From: Bacteroidota bacterium
GTDB lineage: Bacteria; Bacteroidota; Bacteroidia; Chitinophagales; Chitinophagaceae
NCBI GenBank assembly: GCA_023391315.1
Contig: JAEWBD010000108.1
Location: 1-14,025 of the forward strand
Reading direction: 5' to 3'
Length of the DNA: 14,025 bases
Shown here: positions 1 through 8,875 of the stretch, in pieces
Numbering within the stretch: position 1 is the first letter of the stretch
Layout of the letters: every line of letters begins with the position of its first letter
Notes under the pieces: model-generated
The model's database searches: none
Told to the model about the DNA's origin: nothing
Seen by the model: the letters and a program-made list of their open reading frames with translations, nothing else
Translations under genes and position numbers: made by a program

Positions 1-880
1 ACCTCACCGTGGCCGGCAAACTCATTAATATGCTTTCTGTCCGGCCATGTGTTTTTAAACCGAAAATAGTTCCGCGGTCATGAATTAAATTAAACTCCAC
101 ATACCGGCCTCTTCTTATCTCCTGCCAATGTTTATGCCTGTCGCTAAATGCAGTATTTTTTCTCTTCTCTGCTATGGGTATATATGTATCCATAAATGCA
201 TACCCGCAGGCTTTTGCAAAATCAAACCAAAAATTGGCATTATGCTTTTCATCACATCTCCGATGGTCATAAAAAATACCGCCAATGCCCCTGCGCTCAT
301 TATTGCGATGCGTGTTCACAAAATAATCATCGCATTGCTGTTTAAATAGAGGGTAGAAACTTTCATCAAAAGCATCGCAGGTATTTTTGAATGTTTGATG
401 AAACAGCTTCGCATCTTCTTCAAACAAATAATATGGCGTAAGATCAGTGCCGCCGCCAAACCAGCGATCTGCCAACGTTCCGTCAGCATCATATAATTCA
501 AACATGCGGTAATTAAAATGCACTGTTGGCACAAAAGGGTTGAAAGGATGTATAACAGAACTTATGCCGGCTGCAAACCAGGTGGCATCACTGCCTAAAA
601 AAGGTATCTGCAATACCTTGCACATACGTTCCGTTAAATGCCCGTAAACAACAGAAGTATTTACGCCACCTTTCTCAAATACCTGCCCGTTTTGAATAAC
701 CTTCGTTAACCCGCCGCCGCCTTTGCCTTCTGCGCGCTGCCATGCATCTTCTGTAAATGTTGATTTGCCGTCAACAGATTCGAGCGCTGTGCATATATCA
801 TCCTGGAGGTTGTAAATAAATTCAATCCATTGCTGGCGAAATTCTTTTGTTGCTGTTTTGTTGATTGTTTCTTCAGCCAT
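1..880 (-). CDS. hemF: Oxygen-dependent coproporphyrinogen III oxidase, 3' end cut by window edge
   Basis: HemF uses O2 to decarboxylate coproporphyrinogen III to protoporphyrinogen IX in heme synthesis; it is a soluble homodimer. I translated 293 codons from the ATG at 880-878 with no internal stop. Family signatures are in the expected order: GGGG (54-57), VPTVHFNYR (about 118-126), DRWFGGGTDLTPYY (about 138-151), CDDYF followed by HRNNERRGIGGIFYD (about 183-204), RRGRYVEFNLIHDRGTIFG (about 256-274) and GRTESILMSLP (about 279-289). E. coli HemF is about 299 residues, so only a handful of C-terminal codons should lie outside the window. The start is set by the N-terminus and by the lack of a better upstream start. 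bshA lies upstream on the same strand, 271 bp away, so co-transcription is uncertain. Use of this form rather than the radical-SAM HemN implies growth with oxygen. Confidence 0.96.
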   Translation of the reverse strand, partial: MAEETINKTATKEFRQQWIEFIYNLQDDICTALESVDGKSTFTEDAWQRAEGKGGGGLTKVIQNGQVFEKGGVNTSVVYGHLTERMCKVLQIPFLGSDATWFAAGISSVIHPFNPFVPTVHFNYRMFELYDADGTLADRWFGGGTDLTPYYLFEEDAKLFHQTFKNTCDAFDESFYPLFKQQCDDYFVNTHRNNERRGIGGIFYDHRRCDEKHNANFWFDFAKACGYAFMDTYIPIAEKRKNTAFSDRHKHWQEIRRGRYVEFNLIHDRGTIFGLKTHGRTESILMSLPATVR

Positions 881-1151
881 AAAGCACGCAAAGTTCAAAA
901 AAATGATTGGAGGAAAGAATGATTTAAGCCATTGCTAACAAACATGACAATAACATGACGAAACAAGATGCGAACCTTCACCGGTTTTCAAATTTCAACC
1001 AGCGTATATATACTGCTTATAAGTATTTGCTCATTGATTGCTTTTAATTCGAGTATTCATTACCGCATTATGGGTAATTGCAGATTCTTTAACTTCCATT
1101 GTAAAATACAAATTTGTAAAGTATATAGACGAGGTTCGATCTTCTATTCAT

Positions 1152-2285
1152 CTATGCTTCGCAGGTCATCCTGCAAAAACGGCTATATAGTTTTTCGTAT
1201 TGGGGAACAATATTGTGCAGATCAAACTTCATAGCCTGTGCTTTTGCCTTTACCTTAAACTGCTTCAGTAAGGTGTCATCACTTAATAAACGTATAGCCT
1301 CTTCACTCATGGTTTGCACATCGCCAACATTTGCAAGAAAACCTGTTTCTCCGTTGATATTTATTTCCGGCAATCCGCCGGCATTTGAGCTGATTACAGG
1401 CACGCTTGCTGCCATGGCTTCCATAGCCGCCAGGCCAAAACTTTCATATTCACTGGGCAATAAAAACAAATCAGAAATAAGCAAGATTTCTTCAACCTGT
1501 TCCTGTTTGCCAAGAAACCGCACGTCATCCTGTACGCCTAATTTACGCACAAGTTCTTCTGTACTGCGGCGCTCGGGGCCATCTCCAACCAATAATAATT
1601 TTGAAGGTAATCTTTCATGCACATTAGCAAACACCTGTATTACATCCTCTACGCGCTTCACCTTACGAAAATTGGAAGCATGAATCAATATTTTTTCTTT
1701 ATGCGGTGCAATTACTTTCCTGAAAGCGTCAATGGGTTTTTTATAACGGGAATTATCAACAAAATTTTCAATAACCTGTATATCTTTTTCAATAGCGAAA
1801 GAACGGTAAGTTTCTTCTTTTAAATTCTGTGATACGGCAGTAATAGCATCGCTTTCATTAATAGAAAAGGTTACAACAGGCTCATATGTTTTATCACGTC
1901 CAACCAATGTTATATCCGTACCATGTAAAGTTGTAATAACAGGAATGTTTTTGCCTCGCTTCAATAAGATTTGCTTCGCCATGTAGGCTGCAGAGGCATG
2001 CGGAATAGCATAATGCACATGCAGCAAATGGAGATTATGTTTAAGAATAACATCAACCATTGTACTGGCCAGGGCAAGTTCATAAGGAGGATAATCAAAT
2101 AAAGGATAGGAAGGTACGCTTACCTCATGATAAAAAATATTGGCGCTGAAAGCATCAAGGCGTACAGGCTGCTGGTAAGTAATAAAATGAACATGATGCC
2201 CTTTATCTGCCAATGCTTTACCAAGCTCCGTAGCCAAAACGCCGCTTCCGCCATAAGTGGGATAACAAACTATGCCTATACGCAT
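1152..2285 (-). CDS. bshA: N-acetyl-alpha-D-glucosaminyl L-malate synthase (bacillithiol biosynthesis)
   Basis: This is a GT4-family, GT-B fold glycosyltransferase of 377 residues. BshA joins GlcNAc from UDP-GlcNAc to L-malate, the first step in making the low-molecular-weight thiol bacillithiol; it acts in the cytosol. The sequence follows Bacillus BshA closely: IGIVCYPTYGGSGVLATELG at the N-terminus, HFITYQQPVRL (33-43), HYAIPHA (91-97), TTLHGTDIT (118-126), HASNFRKVKRVEDVI (202-216), LLVGDGPE (231-238), and the GT4 EX7E motif ESFGLAAME with E281 and E289. Length matches the family (about 375-385). The start at CAT 2285-2283 begins right at the first beta strand of the GT-B fold. bshB and bshC are not in the window. 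An 11-bp inverted repeat lies about 25 bp upstream of the start. A generic GT4 transferase is the alternative, but the malate-synthase-like motifs favour BshA. Confidence 0.93.
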   Translation of the reverse strand: MRIGIVCYPTYGGSGVLATELGKALADKGHHVHFITYQQPVRLDAFSANIFYHEVSVPSYPLFDYPPYELALASTMVDVILKHNLHLLHVHYAIPHASAAYMAKQILLKRGKNIPVITTLHGTDITLVGRDKTYEPVVTFSINESDAITAVSQNLKEETYRSFAIEKDIQVIENFVDNSRYKKPIDAFRKVIAPHKEKILIHASNFRKVKRVEDVIQVFANVHERLPSKLLLVGDGPERRSTEELVRKLGVQDDVRFLGKQEQVEEILLISDLFLLPSEYESFGLAAMEAMAASVPVISSNAGGLPEININGETGFLANVGDVQTMSEEAIRLLSDDTLLKQFKVKAKAQAMKFDLHNIVPQYEKLYSRFCRMTCEA

Positions 2286-2310
2286 GCAATAATTTTTAGC
2301 AAAGTAACAA

Positions 2311-2350
2311 TGTAATCTTTACATAGCTGAGGTCATTTATAAAGATTACA
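2311..2350. repeat. 11-bp perfect inverted repeat upstream of bshA
   Basis: TGTAATCTTTA (2311-2321) and TAAAGATTACA (2340-2350) are exact reverse complements separated by 18 bp. They sit between the stop of the GLPGLI gene (2368) and the bshA start (2285). The stem is AT-rich and has no downstream T-run on the minus strand, so it is a poor classical terminator. It could be a regulator-binding dyad, a leader hairpin in the bshA mRNA, or chance in AT-rich DNA. No family of regulator is recognisable. Confidence 0.5.
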
Positions 2351-2367
2351 AAACCATCACAATCTTA

Positions 2368-3147
2368 TCAGAGCTCAATCATCCATTGTGCATGCTGCGC
2401 ATATTTTTTATTCCATGCATCTTTAAATACTGATTGCAGTTTTACACCAAGGTCTGCGTTGGTGGCCTTCTTGCCTTTCACGGGCGGCGTTAAAGTGCCT
2501 GCAGAAGGTGTTGTCATTTCAACCTTTGTGGCAAACCATGTTGTATGTAAACGCGGGATGGCAAGACCTAAAATCATGCCGGGCAAACCGTTAAAAGACT
2601 CAGGGCCGCCGGTAGTTAAAATCTGGTCAGTATAAAATGCCACAACAAAAACTGAATCGTTGATAATGGTGGTGGCCTTGCGGCAATTAAAGCCAGCAAT
2701 ATCTCTTGAATCGTTGGTTATTTTCCATTTTGCTTTTCTTAAACTGTCTGCAAGCAGAAATTTAGAATCGAAAACAGATTTCTGGGAAACGCTTTGCTTA
2801 CTATCAAGATTACAATACACCACGTTATCCTGCGCAGGATCGTTAAACCAATCGGGGCCTTTGGGGCCTGCTATTGTTACTTCACGGCCTGGTTCGTACA
2901 ATGTTTTATTGCCATCAAAATATAAATTGAAATAACTTGTTTTCCATTCAGGCAGTTGTTTTTTTATGGAATTGATAAAATCGAAACCGCCGTCATTGTC
3001 GTCGTCCTTTTTATAGATATCATCAATATTGGCAATGAAATGAACTCTTTTCTCAAATTCAATCTGTCCCTTTGCAATAAATATATCCTGTGCATAGAGC
3101 AGGGAACTGCACGCACACATTAAGACGAGTAATAAATATTTTTTCAT
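2368..3147 (-). CDS. GLPGLI family secreted protein
   Basis: The protein has 259 residues and no characterised function. Residues 1-20 form a signal peptide (basic KK, hydrophobic core, ending YAQ); cysteines at 11 and 13 do not make a convincing lipobox, so export to the periplasm is more likely than lipidation. The family hallmark is at 186-195 as NGLPGMILGL, preceded by a conserved block WKITNDSRDIAGFNCRKAT (141-159). Members of this Bacteroidota family (TIGR01200) are often encoded next to outer-membrane barrel proteins, as here: its start lies 35 bp downstream of the stop of the 924-residue barrel gene on the same strand, so the two are probably one operon. A periplasmic partner role for the barrel is inference only. 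The start is fixed by the signal peptide. Confidence 0.9.
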   Translation of the reverse strand: MKKYLLLVLMCACSSLLYAQDIFIAKGQIEFEKRVHFIANIDDIYKKDDDNDGGFDFINSIKKQLPEWKTSYFNLYFDGNKTLYEPGREVTIAGPKGPDWFNDPAQDNVVYCNLDSKQSVSQKSVFDSKFLLADSLRKAKWKITNDSRDIAGFNCRKATTIINDSVFVVAFYTDQILTTGGPESFNGLPGMILGLAIPRLHTTWFATKVEMTTPSAGTLTPPVKGKKATNADLGVKLQSVFKDAWNKKYAQHAQWMIEL

Positions 3148-3182
3148 ATTAAAAATTTAGGTGGTTGCTAATACTTAAAAAA

Positions 3183-5957
3183 TTATTGTGCGGGTGCAGG
3201 CATACCTGCTGCTGTTTTGGAAAAATTCCACACAAAGCTTAACATGAAATAGCGTTTAATGGTATTGTAATTTCTTTCTGTAATAACATTGGTCGTTAAC
3301 TGGCGTTGATATCCTTTATTTTGATTCAGTAGGTCATACACGGAAAACTTAAGCAGCCCCTTATCATTTTTAAAGAATTTTCTTCCCAGGTATGCATTCC
3401 ATAACACAACATTATTATTGGTAGTAAAAATGGTTGTTTTTTGCCTGAAGCTGGCATCTACATTATTATTGATCTCAAATTTTCCGGGCAGGTAAACGGT
3501 GAGATCGAGGTTATGATTTGTTGTCCAGTATTTTGTTTCGGCCGCCTTATTGATAGATGAGGTGGAAATGTTGTAGCCAACATCAACCCAATAATTAAAA
3601 TCATATTTCTTCTCTTTGCCCTTATTAAAACCAACATTCACGCTTGGGCTATAGTTATTGGTTTCATTCTTTACACCATTCACAAAGTTTGAATATTTGC
3701 TGGAGTTATACCGCAGGCCATAGTTCAAATAAAAATTGGCTTTTGTAAACTTCTTTGATAAGCCAATGCCTCCATAAGCGTTATAGTTTCCGTTTGTGTT
3801 TACATAAGTATAGGTTGTAATGCCGCTTGTATCGGTAAACTGGTTGGTAACTATAGCGTTTTCTGTTACCGTTACGCCGCCGTACATATATATTCCCGAC
3901 TGGTTTAACACTTTATACCTGTTGGCATTAATATACATGCTATGTTGAAACGCCTGTTTTAAACCGGGGTTACCTTTTCTTATTATTAACGGGTTAGTAT
4001 TATCAGCCACAGGTGAAATCTGCGTTATGCCTGGCTGCTGCGAGCGGCCATTATAATTAATGGAAATGCGGGATTGCGAATTGAATTTATATACAAAATT
4101 CACCTTTGGAAAAAAGTTCAGGTAATCACGTTTCAGCACTGTGTCTTTAAATAAATCTTTTTGATTGAAATTGGTGGAAGCGATATCTGTTCCTGCGCCG
4201 AGCGTCAATTTTTTACCGTTATATCTCAGCGCTGCACCGCCGGTGTTGGTTGTTACATCAAAATTGTAGTGCGTGCTGAAAGTATCGTTCAGCATTGAAT
4301 ATTTTCCATCGGCTGCCTTGTCATACGATAAATTCTCTGCATTATTGGTGCTTAACCTGAAAGCATAATTTATTTCAGCATACAGGTTTTTTATTAAAGG
4401 TTCCGTATAAACAATTTTGGAATTAAACATATTCACTTTGGAATCGTTTCTCTTTTCCTGGTCTGTAGAGTCGTTTAAAAACAAAACACCTTTAGTATAA
4501 AATGAATTTAGCGAACGCAGGAAGCCATCAGCATTAGAAGCATTATATACATTGCTGATATTTAATGAAATTGTTCTTCCTTGCTTTTTAAACTTTTTCT
4601 TCAACAAAAGGTTTACATTAAAGTTAGCGTTATCGCCATTGGAGTTAATGGTTCTTTTACTTTGGTTTACCAGCACACTGTTTTCATCCAGCGCCTGGTT
4701 TGTATAGTCACTGAATGAACTGGAATGGCCGGTGTAACCGCTGCCCGTGAATTTTAAAGAAAAGCTGCTATCGAACTGCTGTTCATAAATGCTGCTAAGG
4801 GAGTGCCGGTTCCGGCTGTTAAATGTTTTGGAGTTTTCGGTATTATAAAACATACTGTCGGGCAAAATAGACTGTGAATACGTGCTGCCTTCACCCGATG
4901 TATTCAGTTTGTTGAAGCGGTAGCTGCCATTAAAATTCTGTTTGTCATCATTAAATTTATCGCCGAAGTTTATGCCGCCAGCCCAGCTTTTTGGAACACC
5001 TTCACCATAATAACTGCCACCGGAAAAATCATCTCCGCCGTCAATATAATAGCCGCCAAAATCATCATCGTATTGCAAACTGGTGCCGCTTCCATAACTG
5101 CTCTGTTCATCCCAGTTTAACCCCGTTTTACCGGTACTGCTCATAATGCCATAAGCCGAAATTTTTTTCTTGCCTTTAAAGTTGTTAATCATGGCGCTGT
5201 TATTCCAGCGGCTATCCGTGCCGCCACCCACATCCAGTTTCCCAAAATATCCTTTCTTTTTATCTTCTTTCAGTTTAAGATTGATGGTCTTTGTTTTCTC
5301 ACCGTCATCAATGCCTGTAAATTCAGCCTGGTCGCTTTTCTTGTCAAAAACCTGTACCGATTTTAATGCATCTGCCTGCAGGTTTTTTGTGGCCACGGTT
5401 GGATCATCTCCAAAAAATTCTTCTCCATCCACTAATACCTTTTGTACTTTTTCGCCCTGTGCCGTTATGTTACCATCTTTATCCACCTGTATGCCCGGCA
5501 ATACTTTCAAAAGGTCTTCCACGCTTGCCCCTTGCCGCACATGAAAGCTGTCGGCAGTAAATTCCAGTGTATCGCCTTTCATGCGCATGGCTGCTATCCT
5601 TGTGCGCACTTCAACATCAGCTAAAAGATTGGCTTCAGTTGTCAGCATAACATTGCCGATGTTTTTTGTTTCGCCGGGTGCAAAAGAAAGCACATCAAAA
5701 TAATCGGCATAACGGTTGCGTGTAATCATCAATACATACTTTCCTGTATCAAGATCATCTATTTCAAATGTGCCGCCTTCCTTGCTGCGTGTAAATTTAT
5801 AAAGTGTAGAATCCTGCGATCTCAGCAGTGTAATTGTCGTATTAACGAGCTTAACGTTCTCTGAGGTGTCAATGGTTGCACCTTTTAAAGTTGCTTTTTG
5901 TGCGGATGCATAAATGCTAAAAAATAAAAAAAATAAGAGAATAGAATTTCTTTTCAT
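3183..5957 (-). CDS. Outer-membrane beta-barrel family protein (TonB-dependent-receptor-like, OMP_b-brl_3 type)
   Basis: The protein has 924 residues. A signal peptide (1-20, ending ASAQ) leads into a carboxypeptidase-regulatory-like Ig domain (about 21-108: KGATIDTSENVKLVNTTITLL, SFAPGETKNIGNVML). A plug-like domain follows (about 115-235), with VEDLLKVLPGIQVDKDG (146-162), GEKVQKVLVDGEEFFGDDP (168-186) and SVQVFDKKSDQAEFTGIDDG (200-219). The rest is a long beta-barrel rich in alternating aromatic/polar strands and Asn/Ser/Tyr loops, ending in a strand of the type RYFMLSFVWNFSK. A Tyr/Gly/Asp/Ser-rich stretch at about 281-322 is probably an extended loop. No SusD partner gene is nearby, so this is not a SusC/D pair. 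Substrate is unknown; the family is thought to act in transport or export across the outer membrane. The GLPGLI gene follows at 35 bp, suggesting a shared transcript. Confidence 0.9.
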   Translation of the reverse strand: MKRNSILLFFLFFSIYASAQKATLKGATIDTSENVKLVNTTITLLRSQDSTLYKFTRSKEGGTFEIDDLDTGKYVLMITRNRYADYFDVLSFAPGETKNIGNVMLTTEANLLADVEVRTRIAAMRMKGDTLEFTADSFHVRQGASVEDLLKVLPGIQVDKDGNITAQGEKVQKVLVDGEEFFGDDPTVATKNLQADALKSVQVFDKKSDQAEFTGIDDGEKTKTINLKLKEDKKKGYFGKLDVGGGTDSRWNNSAMINNFKGKKKISAYGIMSSTGKTGLNWDEQSSYGSGTSLQYDDDFGGYYIDGGDDFSGGSYYGEGVPKSWAGGINFGDKFNDDKQNFNGSYRFNKLNTSGEGSTYSQSILPDSMFYNTENSKTFNSRNRHSLSSIYEQQFDSSFSLKFTGSGYTGHSSSFSDYTNQALDENSVLVNQSKRTINSNGDNANFNVNLLLKKKFKKQGRTISLNISNVYNASNADGFLRSLNSFYTKGVLFLNDSTDQEKRNDSKVNMFNSKIVYTEPLIKNLYAEINYAFRLSTNNAENLSYDKAADGKYSMLNDTFSTHYNFDVTTNTGGAALRYNGKKLTLGAGTDIASTNFNQKDLFKDTVLKRDYLNFFPKVNFVYKFNSQSRISINYNGRSQQPGITQISPVADNTNPLIIRKGNPGLKQAFQHSMYINANRYKVLNQSGIYMYGGVTVTENAIVTNQFTDTSGITTYTYVNTNGNYNAYGGIGLSKKFTKANFYLNYGLRYNSSKYSNFVNGVKNETNNYSPSVNVGFNKGKEKKYDFNYWVDVGYNISTSSINKAAETKYWTTNHNLDLTVYLPGKFEINNNVDASFRQKTTIFTTNNNVVLWNAYLGRKFFKNDKGLLKFSVYDLLNQNKGYQRQLTTNVITERNYNTIKRYFMLSFVWNFSKTAAGMPAPAQ

Positions 5958-6294
5958 AAGCGATAAGGGGGTTTCAGTTCAAAATTGGAAGCAAATGTTC
6001 CAAATAAAAAGTTAATCATTTTCAAATATGTTCAAAGGTTTATAACACCTTTAAACGGTATAAGTTTTTTTGCTCCTAATTTTTTTAACGCAAATTCTTT
6101 TACAACAATTAATGGTATAGCTATTTTATCCGAATATTGCCCTCACCACATAATCAGTTAATAATAATTTCATCCCAAGGGGTTTAGTAACACTGTAAAT
6201 AATGTAATTTACCCGCATTAATTATTTAAGTATTAAAAATACAAGTTGATTTGCTATGATGCTTTCATCAAACATTTTCCATAAACATCCACGT
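5958..6294. other. Divergent intergenic region, AT-rich
   Basis: This stretch separates the minus-strand barrel/GLPGLI operon from the plus-strand genes and must hold promoters for both directions. I see no clear match to the Bacteroidota promoter pattern (TTTG then TAnnTTTG about 19-21 bp later). Two short dyads are visible: AAAGGT-7-ACCTTT at 6034-6052 and GTAAAT-6-ATTTAC at 6195-6212. Both are weak and could be chance at this base composition. No coding potential is supported. Confidence 0.5.
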
Positions 6295-6873
6295 ATGAAA
6301 ATAAGTTTTCGCTTTACCTGCTTATTTCTATTTGCTTTTTCAACAGTTCAATGCATGGCACAATCAAAAAGATTTGATACAACTGTGAAGATGGGCGACC
6401 AGGGTTTTCGCGTTGAATGCAGCAATAAAAATGCTGATAAAAATGAAGTAACTGTTTCACCCATTAATTTACAGGTAAGCGGCAGGAAGCCTTCATTCAT
6501 TGTATATGGAAAAGTATTGAAGGCATTTACAGATGACATGAATGATGATGGCCGCCCCGATCTTGCTATCTGTGTTTACAGCGGCGATAATGATGCTATA
6601 GGTTCTGTGGTTGCCATATCTTATAATGCTGAAAAAGGCTTCGACCCTGTTTTCTTTCCGGATATTTACCTTGATGCTAAAATCCGCGAAGGTTATAAAG
6701 GGCATGATGTGTTTTCGCCGTTAACAGGAACGCTGATGCGAAAATTTCCAATTTATATGCCCGGCGATGCCGCAGATAAACCAACAGGCGGCACACGGGT
6801 AGTTCAATATAAAGCTATGATGGAGAATGGCCGCCAATCGTTCAAGGTCTTAAGATCGTATGACACAAAATAA
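6295..6873 (+). CDS. Small secreted protein, PliI-like (putative inhibitor of I-type lysozyme)
   Basis: The protein has 192 residues from the ATG at 6295. An ATG at 6256 would add 13 residues in front of the signal peptide; I prefer 6295 because MKISFRFTCLFLFAFSTVQCMAQ is then a standard signal peptide. Cys20 lies in STVQC, a poor lipobox. The mature protein has one strong motif, DDMNDDGRPDLAICVYSG (80-97), an Asp/Asn-rich calcium-loop-like turn followed by a beta strand, then FFPDIYLDAKIREGYKGHDVF (120-140) and GTLMRKFPIY (145-154). The layout resembles PliI-family periplasmic lysozyme inhibitors as annotated in Bacteroidota, but I am working from memory of that family, so the call is tentative; an FG-GAP-like envelope protein of unknown role is the alternative. 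glgB starts 22 bp downstream, so the two may be co-transcribed without an obvious functional link. Confidence 0.5.
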   Translation: MKISFRFTCLFLFAFSTVQCMAQSKRFDTTVKMGDQGFRVECSNKNADKNEVTVSPINLQVSGRKPSFIVYGKVLKAFTDDMNDDGRPDLAICVYSGDNDAIGSVVAISYNAEKGFDPVFFPDIYLDAKIREGYKGHDVFSPLTGTLMRKFPIYMPGDAADKPTGGTRVVQYKAMMENGRQSFKVLRSYDTK

Positions 6874-6895
6874 TTGTCATTAAAAAAATACAGCT

Positions 6896-8875
6896 ATGGA
6901 AAATACGAATGATGATGCGCAGCATCATGTACAGCATACAAAATATGAAGACCTGCATTTTGTTGACAGCACAAAACCTGTATGGAATTATTCATTATTC
7001 AATGATGAAGACATCAGCAATTTTCAAAATGGCACCCATTACAGGCTGTATGAATTATTTGGCAATAAGCAGCTTGAAGTATTAAACACGCAGGGAACTT
7101 ATTTTGCCGTATGGGCGCCAAATGCAACGCAGGTAAGCGTTATAGGCAATTTTAATAACTGGGATAATGAGGCGCACAAATTATTTGTAAGGCTTGATAA
7201 AAGCGGTATATGGGAAGGCTTTATCCCAAATGTATGGAGCGGTGAAAGTTATAAATACCATATTCATGGTTATGGCGGAACACAGTTGGATAAGGGCGAT
7301 CCCTTTGCACACCTGTGGGAGAAACGGCCGCTTACGGCATCAATTATGTGGGGTACTTTTTACGAATGGACGGATGAAACATGGATGAAGCAACGCAAAA
7401 AAAACAATGCGCTTACTTCCCCTTTCTCTGTTTATGAAGTGCACCTTGCAAGCTGGATGCGGCCTGATAAAAATGATGAGGAAAGCTATAATACTTACGA
7501 ACAAATATCGGAACGGCTGGTGCCTTATGTGCAGCAAATGGGTTTCACGCATGTGGAACTAATGCCTGTAATGGAACATCCTTTCGATGGAAGCTGGGGC
7601 TACCAGGGTACGGGGTATTATGCGCCTAGTTCTCGTTTTGGAAGCCCGCAGGATTTTGCGGCTATGGTGAATGCATTTCATAATGCAGGCATTGGCGTTA
7701 TTCTCGATTGGGTGCCTTCGCATTTTCCTTACGATGCACATGGCCTGTTTATGTTTGACGGCACGCATACATATGAATATGCAGATATGCGCAAAGGTTA
7801 TCATCCCGACTGGAATTCTTATGTGTTCAATTATAAACGTGGCGAAGTAAAAAGTTTTTTAATAAGCAATGCACGTTTCTGGTGCGACCGCTTTCATGCA
7901 GATGGCCTGCGCGTGGATGCCGTGAGTTCTATGCTGCGGCTTGATTACAGCCGCAAGGAAGGCCAGTGGGAACCGAACGAATTTGGTGGTAACGGTAACA
8001 TTGAAGCGATTGCATTTATTAAAGATTTAAATGAAACTTTATTCAGGGATTTTCCGGATATACAAACCATTGCCGAAGAAGCTTCTGACTGGCCGGGTAT
8101 AAGCAGGCCAACATTTGAAGACGGTTTAGGTTTTGGCATGAAATGGATGATGGGCTGGATGCATGATACGCTTGATTATTTTAAGATGGAGCCCTCCCTG
8201 CGTCACCTCATTCAAAACAAATTTACATTCAGCATGATGTATTTCTATGATGAAAACTTTATGCTGCCTTTAAGCCATGATGAAGTAGTGCATGGTAAAA
8301 GCCCCATGCTGTATAAAATGCCCGGTGATGAATGGCAGAAATTTGCCAACCTGCGTTTATTATATACGTATATGTTCACACATCCGGGGGCTAAACTTTT
8401 GTTTATGGGCAATGAGTTTGCTGCAACAAGCGAATGGAATTATAAAAGTGAACTGCAATGGGAACTGCTGCAATATGTAAGCCATGGCGGCATGAAATAT
8501 TGTGTTCAAAAATTAAATGAGCTCTATCGCAATGAACCGGCTTTGTATGAAAAACAATTTATACAAGGCGGTTTTGAATGGCTCGATCTTACCAAAGGCA
8601 GTTATGCCGTAATTGGCTATAAACGCATGGGCAATAATCCCGAAGACGATGTGCTGGTTATTTTGAACATGACAACACAGGTACGTAACGACTGGGAAAT
8701 ATATGTGCATGGCAAAGGTGAATGGCAAGAAATCTTCAACAGCAACAGTAAAGAATTCTGGGGTACCGGTGATGTATATAATCCTGAAATAAGAATAGAA
8801 CTGGTGGATGAAGGAACAAAAGCTTATAAGCTGACTATTAATTTGCCTGCATTGGGTGCAGTGGTGTTGCGGTAA
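6896..8875 (+). CDS. glgB: 1,4-alpha-glucan branching enzyme
   Basis: GlgB cuts alpha-1,4 chains of glycogen and re-attaches them through alpha-1,6 links; it is cytosolic. The protein has 659 residues: a CBM48/N-terminal domain (about 45-160, with GTYFAVWAPNATQVSVIGNFNNW at 67-89), a GH13 barrel (about 175-530) and a C-terminal beta domain ending AVVLR. The four GH13 regions are intact: DWVPSHF (271-277), GLRVDAVSSM (337-346, nucleophile D341), TIAEEAS (391-397, acid/base probably E394) and LPLSHDEVVHGK (457-468, D462). WGYQGTGYYAP (234-244) is typical of branching enzymes. Length fits forms lacking the extra N1 domain of E. coli GlgB. No other glg gene is in the window. The TAA stop (8873-8875) lies within the conserved outer flank of a REP-like hairpin, so a mobile repeat abuts the exact end of the gene; the C-terminus itself looks complete. 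Confidence 0.97.
   Translation: MENTNDDAQHHVQHTKYEDLHFVDSTKPVWNYSLFNDEDISNFQNGTHYRLYELFGNKQLEVLNTQGTYFAVWAPNATQVSVIGNFNNWDNEAHKLFVRLDKSGIWEGFIPNVWSGESYKYHIHGYGGTQLDKGDPFAHLWEKRPLTASIMWGTFYEWTDETWMKQRKKNNALTSPFSVYEVHLASWMRPDKNDEESYNTYEQISERLVPYVQQMGFTHVELMPVMEHPFDGSWGYQGTGYYAPSSRFGSPQDFAAMVNAFHNAGIGVILDWVPSHFPYDAHGLFMFDGTHTYEYADMRKGYHPDWNSYVFNYKRGEVKSFLISNARFWCDRFHADGLRVDAVSSMLRLDYSRKEGQWEPNEFGGNGNIEAIAFIKDLNETLFRDFPDIQTIAEEASDWPGISRPTFEDGLGFGMKWMMGWMHDTLDYFKMEPSLRHLIQNKFTFSMMYFYDENFMLPLSHDEVVHGKSPMLYKMPGDEWQKFANLRLLYTYMFTHPGAKLLFMGNEFAATSEWNYKSELQWELLQYVSHGGMKYCVQKLNELYRNEPALYEKQFIQGGFEWLDLTKGSYAVIGYKRMGNNPEDDVLVILNMTTQVRNDWEIYVHGKGEWQEIFNSNSKEFWGTGDVYNPEIRIELVDEGTKAYKLTINLPALGAVVLR

Noticed and set aside
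942..963. Direct repeat of AACATGAC spaced by 11 bp upstream of hemF
   Set aside because: Only two short copies; no known regulator pattern, too little to call an operator.
1107..1118. 12-bp palindrome TACAAATTTGTA between hemF and bshA
   Set aside because: Short and AT-only; expected by chance in a region of this composition, and not placed like a terminator.
968..1234. Plus-strand ORF of 88 codons between hemF and bshA
   Set aside because: It overlaps the 3' end of bshA on the other strand, has no family features, and its composition is that of non-coding DNA.
1213..1683. Plus-strand ORF of 156 codons inside bshA
   Set aside because: It is the antisense of a clearly coding region and has no recognisable domain.
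5170..5544. Plus-strand ORF of 124 codons inside the barrel gene
   Set aside because: Antisense reading of the plug domain; Pro/Ser/Phe-rich with no motif.
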